A DNA stretch of 64,000 nt from Sarcocystis neurona (taxonomy: Eukaryota; Apicomplexa; Conoidasida; Eucoccidiorida; Sarcocystidae): the NCBI GenBank assembly GCA_000727475.1, contig KL647311.1, forward strand, positions 802,110 through 866,109. The letters run 5' to 3'. The notes under the pieces are model-generated. The model was not told the DNA's origin. It did no database searches and saw only the letters and a program-made list of their open reading frames with translations. Made by a program: the position numbers and the translations under genes. Positions 10,135 to 23,900 of this stretch are shown here, in pieces (positions within the stretch are counted from its first letter, which is position 1; each line of letters starts with the position of its first letter).

Positions 10135-11633
10135 TTAAGAATATTTGCTTTCGCCACTGTTTCTCTCGAACTTGTTTCGACTTCCACTTCTAGGTAGGTG
10201 TATACCTGCCCCGTCATAGGGGAGAATCAGGAAACGAGGGGACATTGCAGTCGCAGCTCTTTTTCTGAATTGTTTCATCCTGTTATAGGCCGAACGACCG
10301 TCTACGCGCAGTAAGCGGTCATTCCGGTACACATGCTGTGGCAGGAAGGAAGTTCCGTTTTGCGTCAGCATACAAGTTTGCTGACTGCGAAGGTAGATGC
10401 GTACGAGGCTGGCTGCAGCCTTCACGTTCGTCAACATCGACTTTTGTGAAGTCACACGGAGAAGTCCTTGCGGTTTGTGCCTCTGAGTCTGAGGATCGAG
10501 ACTACATTTCCGTCACGAAGGCTTGAGTGTAACGGTCGCTGCCAGTTTTCCCCGCGGAGTACCGTTTAGACGTGCGATGTATGAGCCAATTTTGTGGCTT
10601 CAACACTACAGAATCTGGAAGTACACAGGTTTATGCGTACACACTATTAGACGGGCATGCGTGTGAAACTGCTCCCCAGTCCAAATGTGGGCAATGCAGT
10701 GTGAGGCCTCGCAGCAGTTTGCCAGGACCTCCCTGCATCTTTGTTAGTCAATTCCTTCTGCGCAAGTTGTCAGAGCTTCTTTGGTCTCTAATAAGAACTT
10801 TCGCAGCGCAACATATTACATGTCGGGATTTGTGGATGTGTAGAGAGAGAGAGAGAAGACGGGGAAAGCCGACCTACCTGCGTGTGTTTACGTATGTATC
10901 CATACATACAAATATCGAAGTCCATACATGAGTCTACACGAAAAATAAGCTCACGTTATTATGCATACGTGCGCAACTATGAACAGGAAAAGAAAGGTGG
11001 ACACATAGAAGGTTCTTATGCGCAGACGTTCACACATATATGTTGGGAATTTGTTTATATGCTGTGCGTGTAGCGCGTGACTGCCCTGAGCAGACGGTGG
11101 TAGCTTCCCGGCCCCCTTGTTTTACACTATTGATTTATGGAAAAAGTAGACGTGTGTATACAGGGCAATTTCGTACGAATGACCAAATGTCTTCCCGCGT
11201 ACCGCTGCGTATCCTTTCTGCAAATGGGTACAGATTAAAGGCGTCTTCTCTGTCTCCAGGTGTCAGAGCTATACCCCGCTATGGTTTACCTGTGGAAACG
11301 TATGTCCTGATCTTCCGTATAACCGCCGTTTTTAAAGCCTTCTGTAAGGTCGTGGTGGCCATCCTGCTTGAGTGCTGTTGCATTACACTGGCTGGTACTA
11401 TCTTCAATTGCTGTTATCCCTCTACTGCTGCCACTGCCAGGCGGCTGTTGTTGCCGCTCCTTTCCTGCTCCTGTTGCCGTCTTCTTTATGCCGGACTTTT
11501 GCCTGCTGTCGAGGGTGTCATGGCTGCTGCGCTGCTGGCGCTGTTGTTGGTGTTTCAGTTCCGCGTGACAAGAATCCTCCACGATATTGCTCGTGCCCGG
11601 TAACACAATAGAGCAACAAGGAGCAACTTCCAT
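10135..11633 (-). CDS. Probable two-exon Gln-rich orphan protein
   Basis: Not a recognised family. Exon 1 is 11633-11290, starting at an ATG (MEVAPCC...). It is Gln/Ser-rich (HQQQRQQRSS, KERQQQPPGSGSS), like short HAARs, and ends at donor CACAG|gtaaac with AG left over. Exon 2 is 10279-10135, after acceptor tataacag; AG+G gives Arg, and it reads on as a basic tail (MKQFRKRAATAMSP...) to a stop. Phases fit and the sum is 162 residues. Weaknesses: the start is a choice, earlier exons could exist, and exon 2 also has a donor-like site at 10200. An overlapping minus frame (9957-10217) is also open and could be an alternative reading of the same DNA. Confidence 0.4.
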
Positions 11634-14296
11634 TGGAGTCGGAAACTGCTCGGTGTCCGGGTGCACAACCTAGTAGCCTTGCAACACTGAAATATGCACA
11701 TGTATATAAAAACCATGTAGCTAAAGAATTATTGTTTGTGGTGACGTCTAATACAGTCGTACGCATCTGCATATGCAAAAAAATGGGTATGCTTCTATGT
11801 GTCCACACTTGTTCAGGCAAAACCACCAGGCCCCTACGACATTCTAGAGCTCTGCATGATCTGGATAATCACACGCGGAAACTTTGTATGCAGGTGTATG
11901 CAAATGAATCCATTTCTCGTTTACGTGTCGCTCTATCGTATACTCAAAGAACCGATGAAGATGGGCTGAGAAAGTCTTCTGAAAGCTTGTAAAACAGATG
12001 CATCTGCTTAAGGCGTGTGACGGATCTCAGGGAATTACCGGCTACAAGTCTACGTGATTCTAGAGAACAAGCCTTAAAGTGAAAGGTAAATCGTCCTGAA
12101 ATCATGTTTTCTTGAGTGCTCTCTATTCTTAATGACATTCCAGGTGGAAAGAGTGATGCTAAACCGATGCGGCACTGTGCTGCGCATTCATCGTCCGCAA
12201 ATATATAAAGGCACTTACAACTGACGAGCACTTGGCGCGTATCTGCAGACGTACTTGCGTCCAGGCGCCAGTGCGTTCGATCAGATCCGCCGCACACAAG
12301 GAGAAATGCACACACAGATGCAAACCTGCGCACAAATGCGTAGACTTTCTGCTGAGGCTCTGCCAGGCCAGTCGAAGGACGTGGAGAAATGCATACGGAA
12401 AGAAATGAGTAAAACTGACAGAAACTTTGTCGCCTGCACGTCACAAGAGTTGTTCTGTTTCTTATAGAAAGGGGTCAGAGGAGCTTGTGCAAGCAGACAG
12501 GTGCTAGACCGCCGGTGAATCAGGGAACGAACTAGAACGCGCCAACATAGCGTGTGCTGGGGTGTCTAGGAATCTACGGACAAATGCGAGAACCACGGGA
12601 CCCTGTGTGTACGGTGGCACTGCAGAACGCTCAACGGCAGACTGCAGCAGCTCCGTGCCCTGATCAGTCACCCACGACTGCTCGCCGCGTGATTTGTAGC
12701 TGATGTGCTTCCGTGTCGCGAAGTATTAATACACAAAAGTGCTCTTCACTGCATTACGAGGCTCACGGACGAAACGAGTGGCCGATGTCGAATATCCGCT
12801 TTTCGCCTAGCGACGTTCCGCCCTTCTTCGCAGTCGGCGTAGTGTTCCCTGAGTCAGTGCGAGTGAATTATACGACTCGGTGGATGACAGAAGAACTGTG
12901 TCCCCTGTTTTTAGGAAAAAATACTTTGTTCTTTCAAGTGCGTGTCTATGCGCAGAAATTACCTGCTTATCTCATTCTCTAATCTTCCGCGGCTGTACTT
13001 CGAAATCGCCCGCGCGACCGAGAATCTTCTCGCGTCCCCGTGTGCACGCAATCGCCGTGCAAAAATCACACCACACTTACGCAGGACCTACACACGTATA
13101 AAGGTACGTATTCGTCGCGCTTTGTCGCAGCAGCTATACATGCACGTATGTAGTGTGGTACATTTACTGAAAAAAATGACGTGTATTCCATGCGGATTCG
13201 ATCTGTCATACCAACACAAATTCGTGGATCACCTTTGCTGACGGTCACGTGCAGGTACCCCCCTGCGCCACTGCTGTTACATCTGAATACAATTGCGTAC
13301 GTAATACCCGACAACTGCGTCTTGCTAATGCAAAAGCTTGTCTGCGAAGTGCCTTGACCCAAGCAACCCCGAAGGACGTGTTCGCCAGCATGCGTTCCTC
13401 AAAATGCTTCTCGACGGTTTTGCCACGTATCGTTCAATGATTTGCGTGCGAAGGCTTAGCGGCTTTCCACGCAACAAGAGGATCCAAGTAAAGGACGAAG
13501 AACTTACGTGAACATTTTCTGACTACACACATACGTCGGAATCAGTGTGATGTATTGTCGCGGAATAACGCACCTGTACATTTCAGTGACTACGAGACAC
13601 CGGTAACATACATACTCTGCATTAACACGTCTCCAGACATGCGTACAGTGGGGCGCACGCTTACAGATATGCAAGTCTGCGTTACTAGGTGGAAATGTAT
13701 TACCCCGTGCGGCCGCATCAAGGGTAGCAGATACCAATTGTTAAGTCGGTAATAGTGGAGTAGTACGCCAGTGCAGAGAGAACGTCGGCCACTCCGACGA
13801 GGTACTCCTGAAATGTACACCAAACATCCTTCACCACAGATTACTCAACACAGGCGTTCAACGACGCCTTTCCTGTGCGCGTATTCCAGTGTAGTGGAGA
13901 TTTATCGTCCCGCTGCCGCTTGACTGATCAATGTCCTAAAGTCCAAGTCTCCTTATTACACACAGAGTCAAACGGAACCACACGCGCATGTAGAGGCACT
14001 GAACTCGTGCTGCTGTGTAGCAGCACAATTTGGGCGGTTAGAGAGAACTGACTCAACGTGCATGTAACTCCACGTCGTCAAGGTCGGTCTTATAATAGAC
14101 GTCACTGCGGCCTGCTGCGAACACGTCCGCGCTTTGAACACAGAAGATTATTTTATGCACGCCTCATCAGAGTGAATCAAAGTCCAGGAACTAACATGCC
14201 CAAAAGATGTGATCTCGACGGCCTTGCACGCTCCAGATTGGCTTCGGCTTTGCTTTACTTCAATTTCAATAGTTTTTTCTTGTGCAGGAAAATAAC
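11634..14296. other. Region without a confident gene
   Basis: Contains scattered open segments. On the minus strand a segment at 12055-11944 follows a good acceptor (cttgttctctag) and ends in a stop. On the plus strand 12270-12467 is a charged frame ending in a stop. Neither could be linked to neighbours by phase and neither shows a known motif. Nothing else structured was seen. Confidence 0.4.
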
Positions 14297-14779
14297 CTAT
14301 TGCTGTGAGTGTTCAAGTCTCTGAATTAGCTGTAATACTTTCTCCTCCAACTCCCCCCAACTCTCTTGCCCTCGTACCACATGCTGAGCCATCGGCTCTT
14401 TCAGTGACTGAAGTCGTTCCCATAGATTCGTCCGCAGCGCCTTTTGACCTTCGGAGAGCGCATCCAGATCTGAGGGGCCAAGCACCTTAGTTGCTTCCTC
14501 AAATAGTTCTTGCAGTATCTGCAGACCCTCTTGGAGGCTCTGCAGTTCCCTTCTGTTATTTGGGGAATAGGACAAGCGTTCTGCAATCTCCCGTTGCAAC
14601 ACTGTTAGAAGCGCGAGGTCAGGTTCTGGACTGGCGTACGGAGTAGTGGAAGGTGTGGCTTTTACATCTTTTGGACTTGGTGGCGGCGTAGGAAAAGGAG
14701 ATGCAGCCACATTTCTGGCGCGTTGAACGGCCAATGCCGTGCAGAGAGAGTACAACAATACGAGCACGATTTCCTTCAT
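14297..14779 (-). CDS. Secreted helical orphan protein (160 aa, intronless)
   Basis: Single uninterrupted frame from ATG (14779) to TAG. Residues 1-18 form a signal peptide: Lys, a Leu/Val-rich core, then small residues. Residues about 27-50 are Pro/Ser/Thr-rich (FPTPPPSPKDVKATPS), a likely disordered linker. From about 55 to the end the sequence is Leu/Glu/Gln-rich with hydrophobics every 3-4 residues (LQREIAERL, LQILQELFEEATKVL, LEEKVLQLIQRLEHSQQ), predicting two or three amphipathic helices or coiled coil. There is one Cys, in the signal peptide region, so no disulphide domain. No GPI signal or second membrane segment. Eimeria and other coccidia export many such orphan proteins to micronemes, rhoptries, dense granules or the parasitophorous vacuole; assignment to any one is not possible. 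Biased, coherent amino-acid composition over the whole frame argues it is real. Confidence 0.75.
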   Translation of the reverse strand: MKEIVLVLLYSLCTALAVQRARNVAASPFPTPPPSPKDVKATPSTTPYASPEPDLALLTVLQREIAERLSYSPNNRRELQSLQEGLQILQELFEEATKVLGPSDLDALSEGQKALRTNLWERLQSLKEPMAQHVVRGQESWGELEEKVLQLIQRLEHSQQ

Positions 14780-16663
14780 GTTGAATCCACCTTAAAAGTG
14801 ATCACAACCAATCGTGTGCGGCGACACTGAACTCCGTAGAAGGGCCAAAGGGAACAAGGGAAAGCCTCAAATGGAGAAATTGGATGGACGACAAAGCTCT
14901 TTCGGCCAGGCAAAATAGCGACGAGAAACACGGTAGCACTTCAGTGCCCGTAGTAGGTGACAATTTGATCGCTCACGTGACACGCATCTATCGTAGTGAT
15001 CCGACACATATCCGGAAAAGGATGGTCTCCACCAGGCTGGCAAGGCAAGTCACGTTGACAGATATGTGGATATAATACAAGTGTGCGTGCTCCAAAGATG
15101 ACAAGAGACGCCCGCATGCTCCCACAGGCATGTGAAAGGAGACATGTCTTTGTACACCCACCTGCAGGCTGCCCCCTAGAGACGCGGTAGCGCACTGTGG
15201 ATACTGTAGCAAATCAGATCCGTTAGGCCCCACGCAGCTGCCGTAACTATTTGATCAGTTAACGGATGATGTCCGCCAGGCCTTCAAGACAGGCCTGTTG
15301 GCAGAGTGTATCCACGTAGAAAGTATACTATATGCTGTAAAGTTGAAAAGTATTGTAACCGCCTTGGATTATCTCATTTGATGCGTAGACGCAGACATGC
15401 GCGCTCCAGTGTACTTCTACCATACACGCAGACAGGAGTCCTGACGGGCCGCATCTGCCTGAAAGCCGACTCTGTACGTTTCAGACTCCCCGCGCTGCCA
15501 TCTACCGTTAGTGCTGACATGCTTAGGTAGAGGGCGATCAAACCAATGATCCAGGTCTGAACAAAGCAACCGACGCCGGTAAATAAGACCCTACTGTTCG
15601 TCTACTTCAATTCTGAAGATCTGCAGTTTTATCCGTTTCCCGTTTTCTACCAAATGAGACGCGTACACCACCACAATCTCCCTGCGGCGCAGCAATGTTG
15701 ACCTACGTACACAACCGTATAACGAACTATATGAGCAGAACAAAGACGTCGAACCACACGTATATACGTAGACATCCATACGTGGACAGATACGAATGTG
15801 TGGAACTTGGTTGGATTCCTGCTACGGCCAGCGTATGCGGGGTAGCCCACAGACCTTCCACTCACGTACATGAGCGATTGTACCGGAGAGGTACTTTTAC
15901 GGCCCATTTAACACCTGTAACTCGACGCATATCCATTCATTCCTCTGCAGCTTGGCAAAGGCTTCAGCGAGTGGACAACTTGGCTCACAACGTGTGGCCC
16001 ACATTTTATAATTGTGGCCTTGGAAGACGTAGCTAGGGAAATCATACTTCAGAGAAGAGTTCCCATAGTTGCGTGTACAGGTCCACATGCGTCGCCGCAA
16101 GTATACGCTTGGCCTTTGCGAACCGCTGTGTTGCCCTTGCAACAGGGATACACGTGCGGAGACACGTTAAACCCACTAGAACACTGGGCCTTGTAGGCCG
16201 ACTTCTATCGTGCGAGGACATTTAGCCTGCAACAAAGGGTTGTCGCCTTCGGCCTCGCCTCAGTTTCCTGTACCGTCACTGTCTCGTAACCGTGTTCCCA
16301 CGGGCGAATAATACCTGCAATATGACAGCCAAGCCGTATGTGTGGTCGTCAGGTTTTCCCTTGCACAGTACCACAAAGTCACTGCGTGAATCCCCACGTA
16401 TCATCTTCCAAGCATGTGCACCGGCGGGTGTACGTTAGGTGGACTGGGGTGTCGCCTGCGCCACAGTACAAATGTAATCCGGTACATTACGCTTGTATGT
16501 GCGTAACTCGCGTGGAAGATAAAACTCGGAATCCACAATTTTCTAGCCTAAGAAAGCCAGGCAGAATGTACACGTGGAGCCGTCAAGAACGCGGACGCAT
16601 ATATATATATATATATATGTATGCATATATATTCACGTGCGGAGCCGACAAGACCCGGACGCG

Positions 16664-16702
<39 letters not shown>

Positions 16703-17271
16703 GTGTATATACGCGCCCGCACGAAAGCGGCCTTGCGCGCTGCCACTGCCACATTTATATATGCCACTATGTACAAGCGTAGAGTTTCTCTCGAAGACAC
16801 TCATGCAGAGTTCGTGTCTGCGTTTGTGCACATACAGGACTGTAAGCACCGATTCACGCCGTAAAAGCATGACCCTATGCACTGGTACAGATAGACACGC
16901 AGATTCGCCTTTACGGGCTGTCAATCCGCACACGTGTGGGCGCATGCGTACATCTGTATACACTACAGCACACAGGAGTAATGGCCTCGAAATATATACA
17001 CCTGCAGATACATTCAAGCGTATAAGTATACATATACACACAGCGTATATGTTCTTCACAACTGCTTAGTAATAAGTATAACATACACATATGTATTTAT
17101 ATGTGCGTCCAGGTAGTGACAAGCCTCTGTGGCATCGCTCCAGTGTGATCCTGTCGCGTGAGCCTGTCGCGCAATCTGTCTATGCCTCACACTGACGTCA
17201 GATTCGACGGAGACAAAGACATTGGACACTAGGGGAGCCTTCATATTGACCATACAGGAGTGTTTTTTCAG
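14780..17271. other. Region without a confident gene
   Basis: Holds TA/TATG microsatellites at about 16600-16710 and short unlinked open segments (for example 16014-16196, +). The first few hundred bases are the upstream region of the minus-strand secreted protein. No tRNA, rRNA or conserved exon was recognised. Confidence 0.4.
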
Positions 17272-17915
17272 AGCAGCAGAAGGAACAGCAGCACCAGCAA
17301 AACTAAAAACAATAGCTGATGCACCAGTAACAGCGGCTGAAGCCGTAACAGCAGCGACAACCCCAGCAGCAGAAGTTAAAGCACTGGCACCGCAGCGTAC
17401 GGCAGGTAATTTCGTAGGGGATGCCACTGTGTACTGCTTGTGACTACCACCATATTTGTTTAATGGTACAAGCGTCGACGACTCTGAAAAAGACTTACAA
17501 AGCGCTGCCGACACGCGTCAGAAGTGCACTGGGGCAAGGCCGACAGGGAAGCTCACCCTAGCATCTCATTTTTGGGAGGCATCAGAGGTGAGACACAGAT
17601 TCTCCACGCTACAAGTACACCGTCCGTGTTGGACACGTAGGTATGCATGTACTAGATCACTGTCATCGAAGTCAGGAGGATATTCAAAGAGTCAAATGCG
17701 GGCGCGAGTGTAAACGGAGCTCCACTGAAATTCCGTCAGCGTGTTTCACGAATGCTCATATGCTTTTTCAGGAAAGTATGTGTCAGGTCGATCACCTCGG
17801 TCGCCTGTGCGCCCGGAGGCTCCCACTCTGGGCGATAGTGCGTCAGCAGATTAGAGTGCGAATGCAGCAAATAGACGTGTATTTCAGAAAAAAGCCCCGT
17901 GAATGCGTAGGCTAG
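17272..17915 (+). CDS. Partial Ala-rich orphan gene (3' exons)
   Basis: Exon a, 17272-17405, lies between a strong acceptor (tgttttttcag) and donor GCAG|gtaatt. It enters with one base of a codon and reads as Ala/Thr/Pro/Val-rich text (EGTAAPAKLKTIADAPVTAA). Exon b ends at 17587 with donor GAG|gtgaga; it starts at 17493 if phase is to match exon a, or at 17473 if another exon intervenes. Exon c, 17772-17915, follows acceptor gctttttcag in phase 0 and ends with a stop (RQQIRVRMQQIDVYFRKK region). The start and upstream exons were not found. No known domain. It could be a surface or secreted protein, but nothing shows this. Confidence 0.4.
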
Positions 17916-20900
17916 AAATTGTTACGATTTGAACGACAAACACATGTACATCAAAAGCAGGAGCAGACTAGCACGAAGGCGCATCGCTGAATGCAAGCAC
18001 CGGACAAAGATCGGATGTCTCGTCCAGTAATTATTAGTACAGCATCAAGCAGCGCTACACGAACCAGAAGAGCGAGCGGTAAGTGGGACGTTCTTTTTGC
18101 GTGAAAGAAGCGGCTTCCCTGCAAAGCCTCACAATGGGCCGAAAAGCATTTTCTCTCATGTAGAAGGTTTTGTGGTTTTTCTAGACAACTACAGACGCGG
18201 ACCACACGGTGGGCGTCGAATAGTGGGAATTACAGTGTCGTAAAGCTAGTCCAGTCTGTACCTCTCCTCACAGCGGATAACCCAAGTATGTGAAGGGTCT
18301 CCTACTCCTGAATGGCAAACCATCGAGGCGGAAGAGTGTCACTGCCAAATTTCTGTAAGCACCCTCTTTTCTGCGGTCAGGTCCGCCAAAGGCAAAAGTC
18401 TATTTTTGCAAACACGAATCTACGATACTCACTCGTGTGCAAGGATACAAAGGCCGCGTGTGAACTCCCCCGGCACCACGAAGATTCAGGCAGAACACCA
18501 CAGGTGTACACGGGTGATCTATACGCTGGTAAGCAGAACTCTGGGACGTCGGCCACTCAACTGACACTTCTTAGTAGACAAACACGTAATCATTGGGATG
18601 CCACTGGAGCGAATGGAAGTAGATTTGCCATATGAGCGTGTTGTGCCTTGTCTTTTATGTCTCTTCATTTGGTTTTGCGTGCAAATTCTTTCACGTTCAC
18701 ATGTACTTCGCAGATGGACACTTCAACATTCCCCGAAACGACTGTGTGCGGCCTACGTAGCCCTGATCTCACCCAGCGCGAACAATGTCGACGACGGTCC
18801 ACAGTAAGTTGCGTTGCAGACCTCGAGCTGTGAACAGTTTGATAGCGTGTGCGAGAAGTATAATAGATCCCTCAAGGTACTGCCCGCTACATGCAAAGGA
18901 TGCACAGCTTGCATGTGAGCAACTCCGGTCCATCAGGTGAATGCGTCGGAGTACGATCAGTGTGTTCATCTGGTGACGTGAAACGATGTACTTTTTCAAG
19001 GGTCCAGCTCCAGCTACCAAAGCTCCGAAACTATGATTCTAGGTTCGTGCGCGAATCACTGCACGTCATCGTCGGAGAATGTGTCATTGCGTCTACCAGC
19101 TGAAAATTCACCACAAAAAATAGCACTCATTAAGTGTCGTACACTCCTGAGATTATCAGGGGAAGAAAAGCGTAGCACACTTCAAGACCCTGAATCGAGA
19201 GAGAGGTACAACACGGAAGGCTGGAGGGATAGACAATTCAGAACTGGAATGCCTGTATCAAGTTGGGTTCAGCACATAGTCCAGGACGGAGAGAACTTCG
19301 CGTAGGGACAAAAGTGCAGTTTCTGTAGAGCAAGAAAGGAAACTCCAGGAAACGTGAATAGACGAGGTGGAGTTACGTTCACGGTGCGGACGCTGGCTCT
19401 TCTGCGGGTAACGCATTCGGCCTGAGTGTGACGACGAATACAACCATGCAAATGTGTGTGTAGGGATTGGCGTCTCAAGTGCACGTGGTATATTCCTTTG
19501 CAAAATGTTTGCGCAGTTTAAGACCTCTCTGTTGGCTGTGTTTGACCAAATCAAGTGCTGCGTCACGTTTTTTGTTGTCGGTTGTGTAGCGGCTTCACGA
19601 TCTTAAGCTTTTCCATGAGAGTAGAGCAAATCGTGATCGTCCTCGAGGACGTTTCTCACCCGATCTGAAGGAAGACTAGCTGTGTACGGAGGTTCGCCTC
19701 CAGCTTTGAAGCTGCAAGTAGGTTTTCACCTCTGCAGTCAACGGCGAGTTGAGTTGCCCACCAGTTGTGCGTGTCGCTGTGAGTCAGCATTGATTCCTGC
19801 AAGCCTTGCACAGAGTCTGGCCCCTGCAGGTATCACCTCTGATGCTGACGCTTTCGACGGTGGCTCGCAAGCAGACTCTCACTCTCGCCCTACTGGTTCG
19901 CATACATGAGCTCTAAATGCTGAACTGGGAGCTGAAACACCCGTTAGGCTTCGCCGCCTTAAACGTCCAGTGTCTCATAGAGGAAAATAACTACTCAGGA
20001 GCCAGTCCCGCGCGTCCCCCGTAAAACGCCAAAACATCGGAAACGAGCGCCACCGCTTGAAGAGCTTGAGATGGGTAGGAGTAGACAATCAAAATCAGAA
20101 CTGCCGGAAGTTCCGGAAACCTTCGCGGGCCGCACAGGAGAAGGTATACAAGCTTACTAAAGTGTGCTTGTTGATCGTAGGCCGATGTGAAAACTGCTAC
20201 ACGGTACGAGGGAAAGTGCCTGCACAACCCTTGTTCAATGGAGCGAGCACCTAGTGTTTTTGTAAAATTCGCTGAGAGGCTGACATTTTAAAAAGCACTG
20301 TGTGACTGCGCCTGCTTGCGTGCATTCCTTCCCAATGAACCCAGACCTCTGAAAGCTTTCAGGTCGATGCCGGCTGTTATAAATACGCGTACTGCTCCTT
20401 TAATTTTTCAACACCACGAAAATAACTTTTTTTGGTATTCCTTGCCATAACAGTGCTAACGGCTAGTGCATTCTGTATTCGCAGGAGCTTCTCTCACGTA
20501 GCGTGAAAAGCCCTGACTGTTTGACACGTCCGCAGATACATTCTGCATTATCCATTCCATCTGCCGGTTATACATGTAGGTACGAGTGTTTCTACATGCA
20601 CTTGCTTACACAGCTTCGTTCGCTTCGAGGCACGAACCTACAGTGGTAAACGAGGTACCACGCAGTAGAGACGGAGGACCTGAAGCGTATGGCAGCTGTA
20701 CAAGGTGGACCGCACGATCTGTCAGCGCCATGGTTATAGACGTTCCTAACAACTAGCTACTCTAAGCCGCATATTCACCAGACAAAGTGGGAATTCCAGC
20801 CGATACAAATCAACCACTCGGGCTTCTCAAGCGAGCCCTTCGTACATGCGGTGCTATCAGTGGTATGTCTGCTCGTACACAACATACCACGTGGGTACTT

Positions 20901-23900
20901 CAGCGTATCACGGCGCTTTGTAATACGGCTGATAAAGCTCAGAGGAGCATTTCTCTGTATGAATACATATGCTCATTGGCATAATGCCTTTCATACCCCT
21001 ATACAAGCCACTGCACCAGAAGCCCTCCGGGCGTATAGACTTGGCCACCTACCTGTGTGGCTTGTACGTGAACATTACTGTACGGGCGGCATTGCGCACA
21101 ACTGTACGCCTCCGTCTACTCAGGTATTCTCTGTGTAAACACGTCTAAAAAATGAGACAGGCGACGCACAAGTGTTGCTTGGGCTGGGGTGCAAACTCAC
21201 CAATTACAACGTAACCGCTTCTTGCGTTCGAAGGTCTACGTAGCCCTTTTCTGCTTGTATGATGAGCTCCTCACTGTTTTTTATTGTTCAAACGGTTCCT
21301 ATAATCAGTGTCTTGCCACCGTGTTTGCTTGTCAAAAGGTCTGCACGTCACAACTACCGTTTTTCGCCACACACCGCTAGTTTGTGGATTTTAGAAGACA
21401 CAAACCGGCGACTTCGCTCTGTTTAAATTGTGCAACAATTAGCGCGACAAAGTGTACGCTACCTTACGTCGCTCGCGTCCAGAAGGGCTCTCTTTAAATT
21501 GTCGCTTTCGCATGTTGTGTACGTACATGCGTGTACACTATTGAAAGAGTAGTACACAACTGTAAAACAAGTGAGAGTGCGGTACGTGCAAGTGACGAAT
21601 GTCCGCGAGATTGCCGCCCTCCTCTGGCTGAATGATTGCTCCTCGTGTATATAATGGACACACAGATATGAAGAAGAGACGCGCGTGACATAGACGAATA
21701 ACACCAGAAAGCCACGTGTAACATGTGGTACGAAGTAGCAGCTCTTTCAGGCAGTGCACACGTACGTGTATTACACAGCGTAGGTTCTGCGTCTACATAG
21801 GCACCACGTGTACGGGAGAGATATGTAAGAGACCAGACCCCGAATGTGACACGCGCGAAAGTGCACTTTTTGCACGACGCGCGGGTTGAGCTTTCTACCC
21901 CGCACCACAATCTGAAGGAAGCGAGTGTGCAGCCTGTGCGCAATTGATATATACAAAAGCAGAGTCCGGGGTTGTCGGACATGCAAGTGCACATCCAGCA
22001 CGTAACATATATATATTAGGCGTTTAAGTGGGAGTTTCTGTGGCCACATACTTAGAGGAATGCAAGCTCCGCTATTGACACTTAGACCCATGTATGTGTC
22101 GAAGAGTAATACCTGTGTGGACTGCACGGGAGACCGCATTCACCACGTGCATTTCGCTGATTGGTACTCCCGTTCCTCCATAGAGCTGCTTCACTGAAGG
22201 CCGACCCCAGTGTGTGAGACCGTCACACGTCTGCGGTACACATACTGCAGATGGGAATGGGTAGAAGAATTGAAAAAAAAGGCGCATTCCAGGGCAGCGT
22301 CGCATCACTTAATTTGCACCTATCGCATTAGGCACTCTCTCTTAGCATCAGCGTTCTCTAAACGAACAAGGTAGCCGTTTCTCTCGGCGCACAATCTGAT
22401 TCTGCACGACGACAACGTGCGTAACGGGCGGAAACACGCACGCAAACATACCTTTGTGCACGCGTTCAAAACAGATGTGCGCAGATGAGTATTTTCGATG
22501 GTGTACCTAATGGTTCACGTGTATTGGTGTTTACGCACGAATCGACATACATCTATCCACGTGAACGTACGTACGTAAACAACTATGTGGCTGTCCTCAA
22601 TCCGTCGAGGTCTGCACGTGGTTCTCATCAAGGTTTTGCTCCTCCTTGATCTGCACTCGCTGAGAGGAAAGCAGCCACGTCTGCTCCCTTTCGTGCGTGC
22701 GAGTTTGTATGAGAAGGCCCTTGAATTAGGAAGTGCTGCCTGATCTCCGGCGCCTCTTTCTGCAGGCGCGTAGTTCTCCTTACTCGCCCTTCATATTTTG
22801 CTATAAGGATCAGAGGCGTCTCCCGCATGCTCCTCTTCGGCTCGTGCCACCTCTTCTCGTGGTGCGTAACTTGCGTGCACCGCCTCACCGATCACGCCCA
22901 CAGCATCGCCCTGGAACCGAGGAGGGCAAAAAGACGTGACCAGTTATATTGGGCGCGGAGCAGCAGGGGAGTAATATACTACAAAACGCGTTTCCAGTTA
23001 CACTTGCTCGGGCTCGCAGCAGCGGGTGAGAGGTGCAACTGTATCCTCTCATGTTCCTATTCAATAGCGTCCCTATTCCGCTTCTTCCCCGCTTCGTCGC
23101 CTTCTCGTACTCATTGTCCCTCAGTACTATTGACGGGGGCTGCACAGATATGCTCGCGACTTTTAACGTGTGTGCACTACATGCGGAGGCGAAGGGTTGC
23201 TGTGCAACAGTTGTTGTTTATGCCTCCCCTGCTTCCTCAAACTGGCGAGTGCACCTAAGAAGGGTTATATGCACACTCCACCCTCTATCTACTTATAAGA
23301 TCCGGCGCAGACATCTAGGTTCAGCTTGCGTCTCGTCTGCTCAACGGAAAACTTTCCACAGGTGAGCGAGTGGAGGCGTGAGGACGCATGTGGAAACTTG
23401 ACTACATGTGGCGGGTACACGCTTATTGTGGGAGCTTCAGAACACAAAGAACTCACGTGTGTGAATGTGCGGCAGCAGAGACGGAAGAATCAAGAAGACA
23501 TTTTATTGTGGGTGAGGGAGCGCGAGGGTTGCACTCAGAGCCCTTGCACACACACGTGTATATGTACACACATATATGTGTATCAACATATGCTGGTACA
23601 GCTGCGGTGCAAACGCAATGGTACGCGTTATATTATATCTATAAATATCTGCACATATACAAACTTAGACACGCTGAGGACTCGGCTGCGATGCGTGGAG
23701 CCTTCCTCACAAGTATATGTGCAAGAGAAGGTAAATAAAGGTGTAGAAGGGAAGCTCTGCAGCTACACGGTTTCCCTGTGAACTAAAGTAGAAGCGAAAA
23801 CACTGGGGAAGGAACTCCATAGATTACAGTAACACAGTGAATTGGAAGCTGTACGCGCAACGTGGGGAGTTGTTCATACGTGAATAGCGCATACAAGCGA

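Noticed and set aside
14272..14304. Strong plus-strand acceptor-like sequence followed by a gtgagt after 17 nt
   Set aside because: It lies at the 3' end of the minus-strand secreted gene and a 17-nt plus exon has no partners; probably chance.
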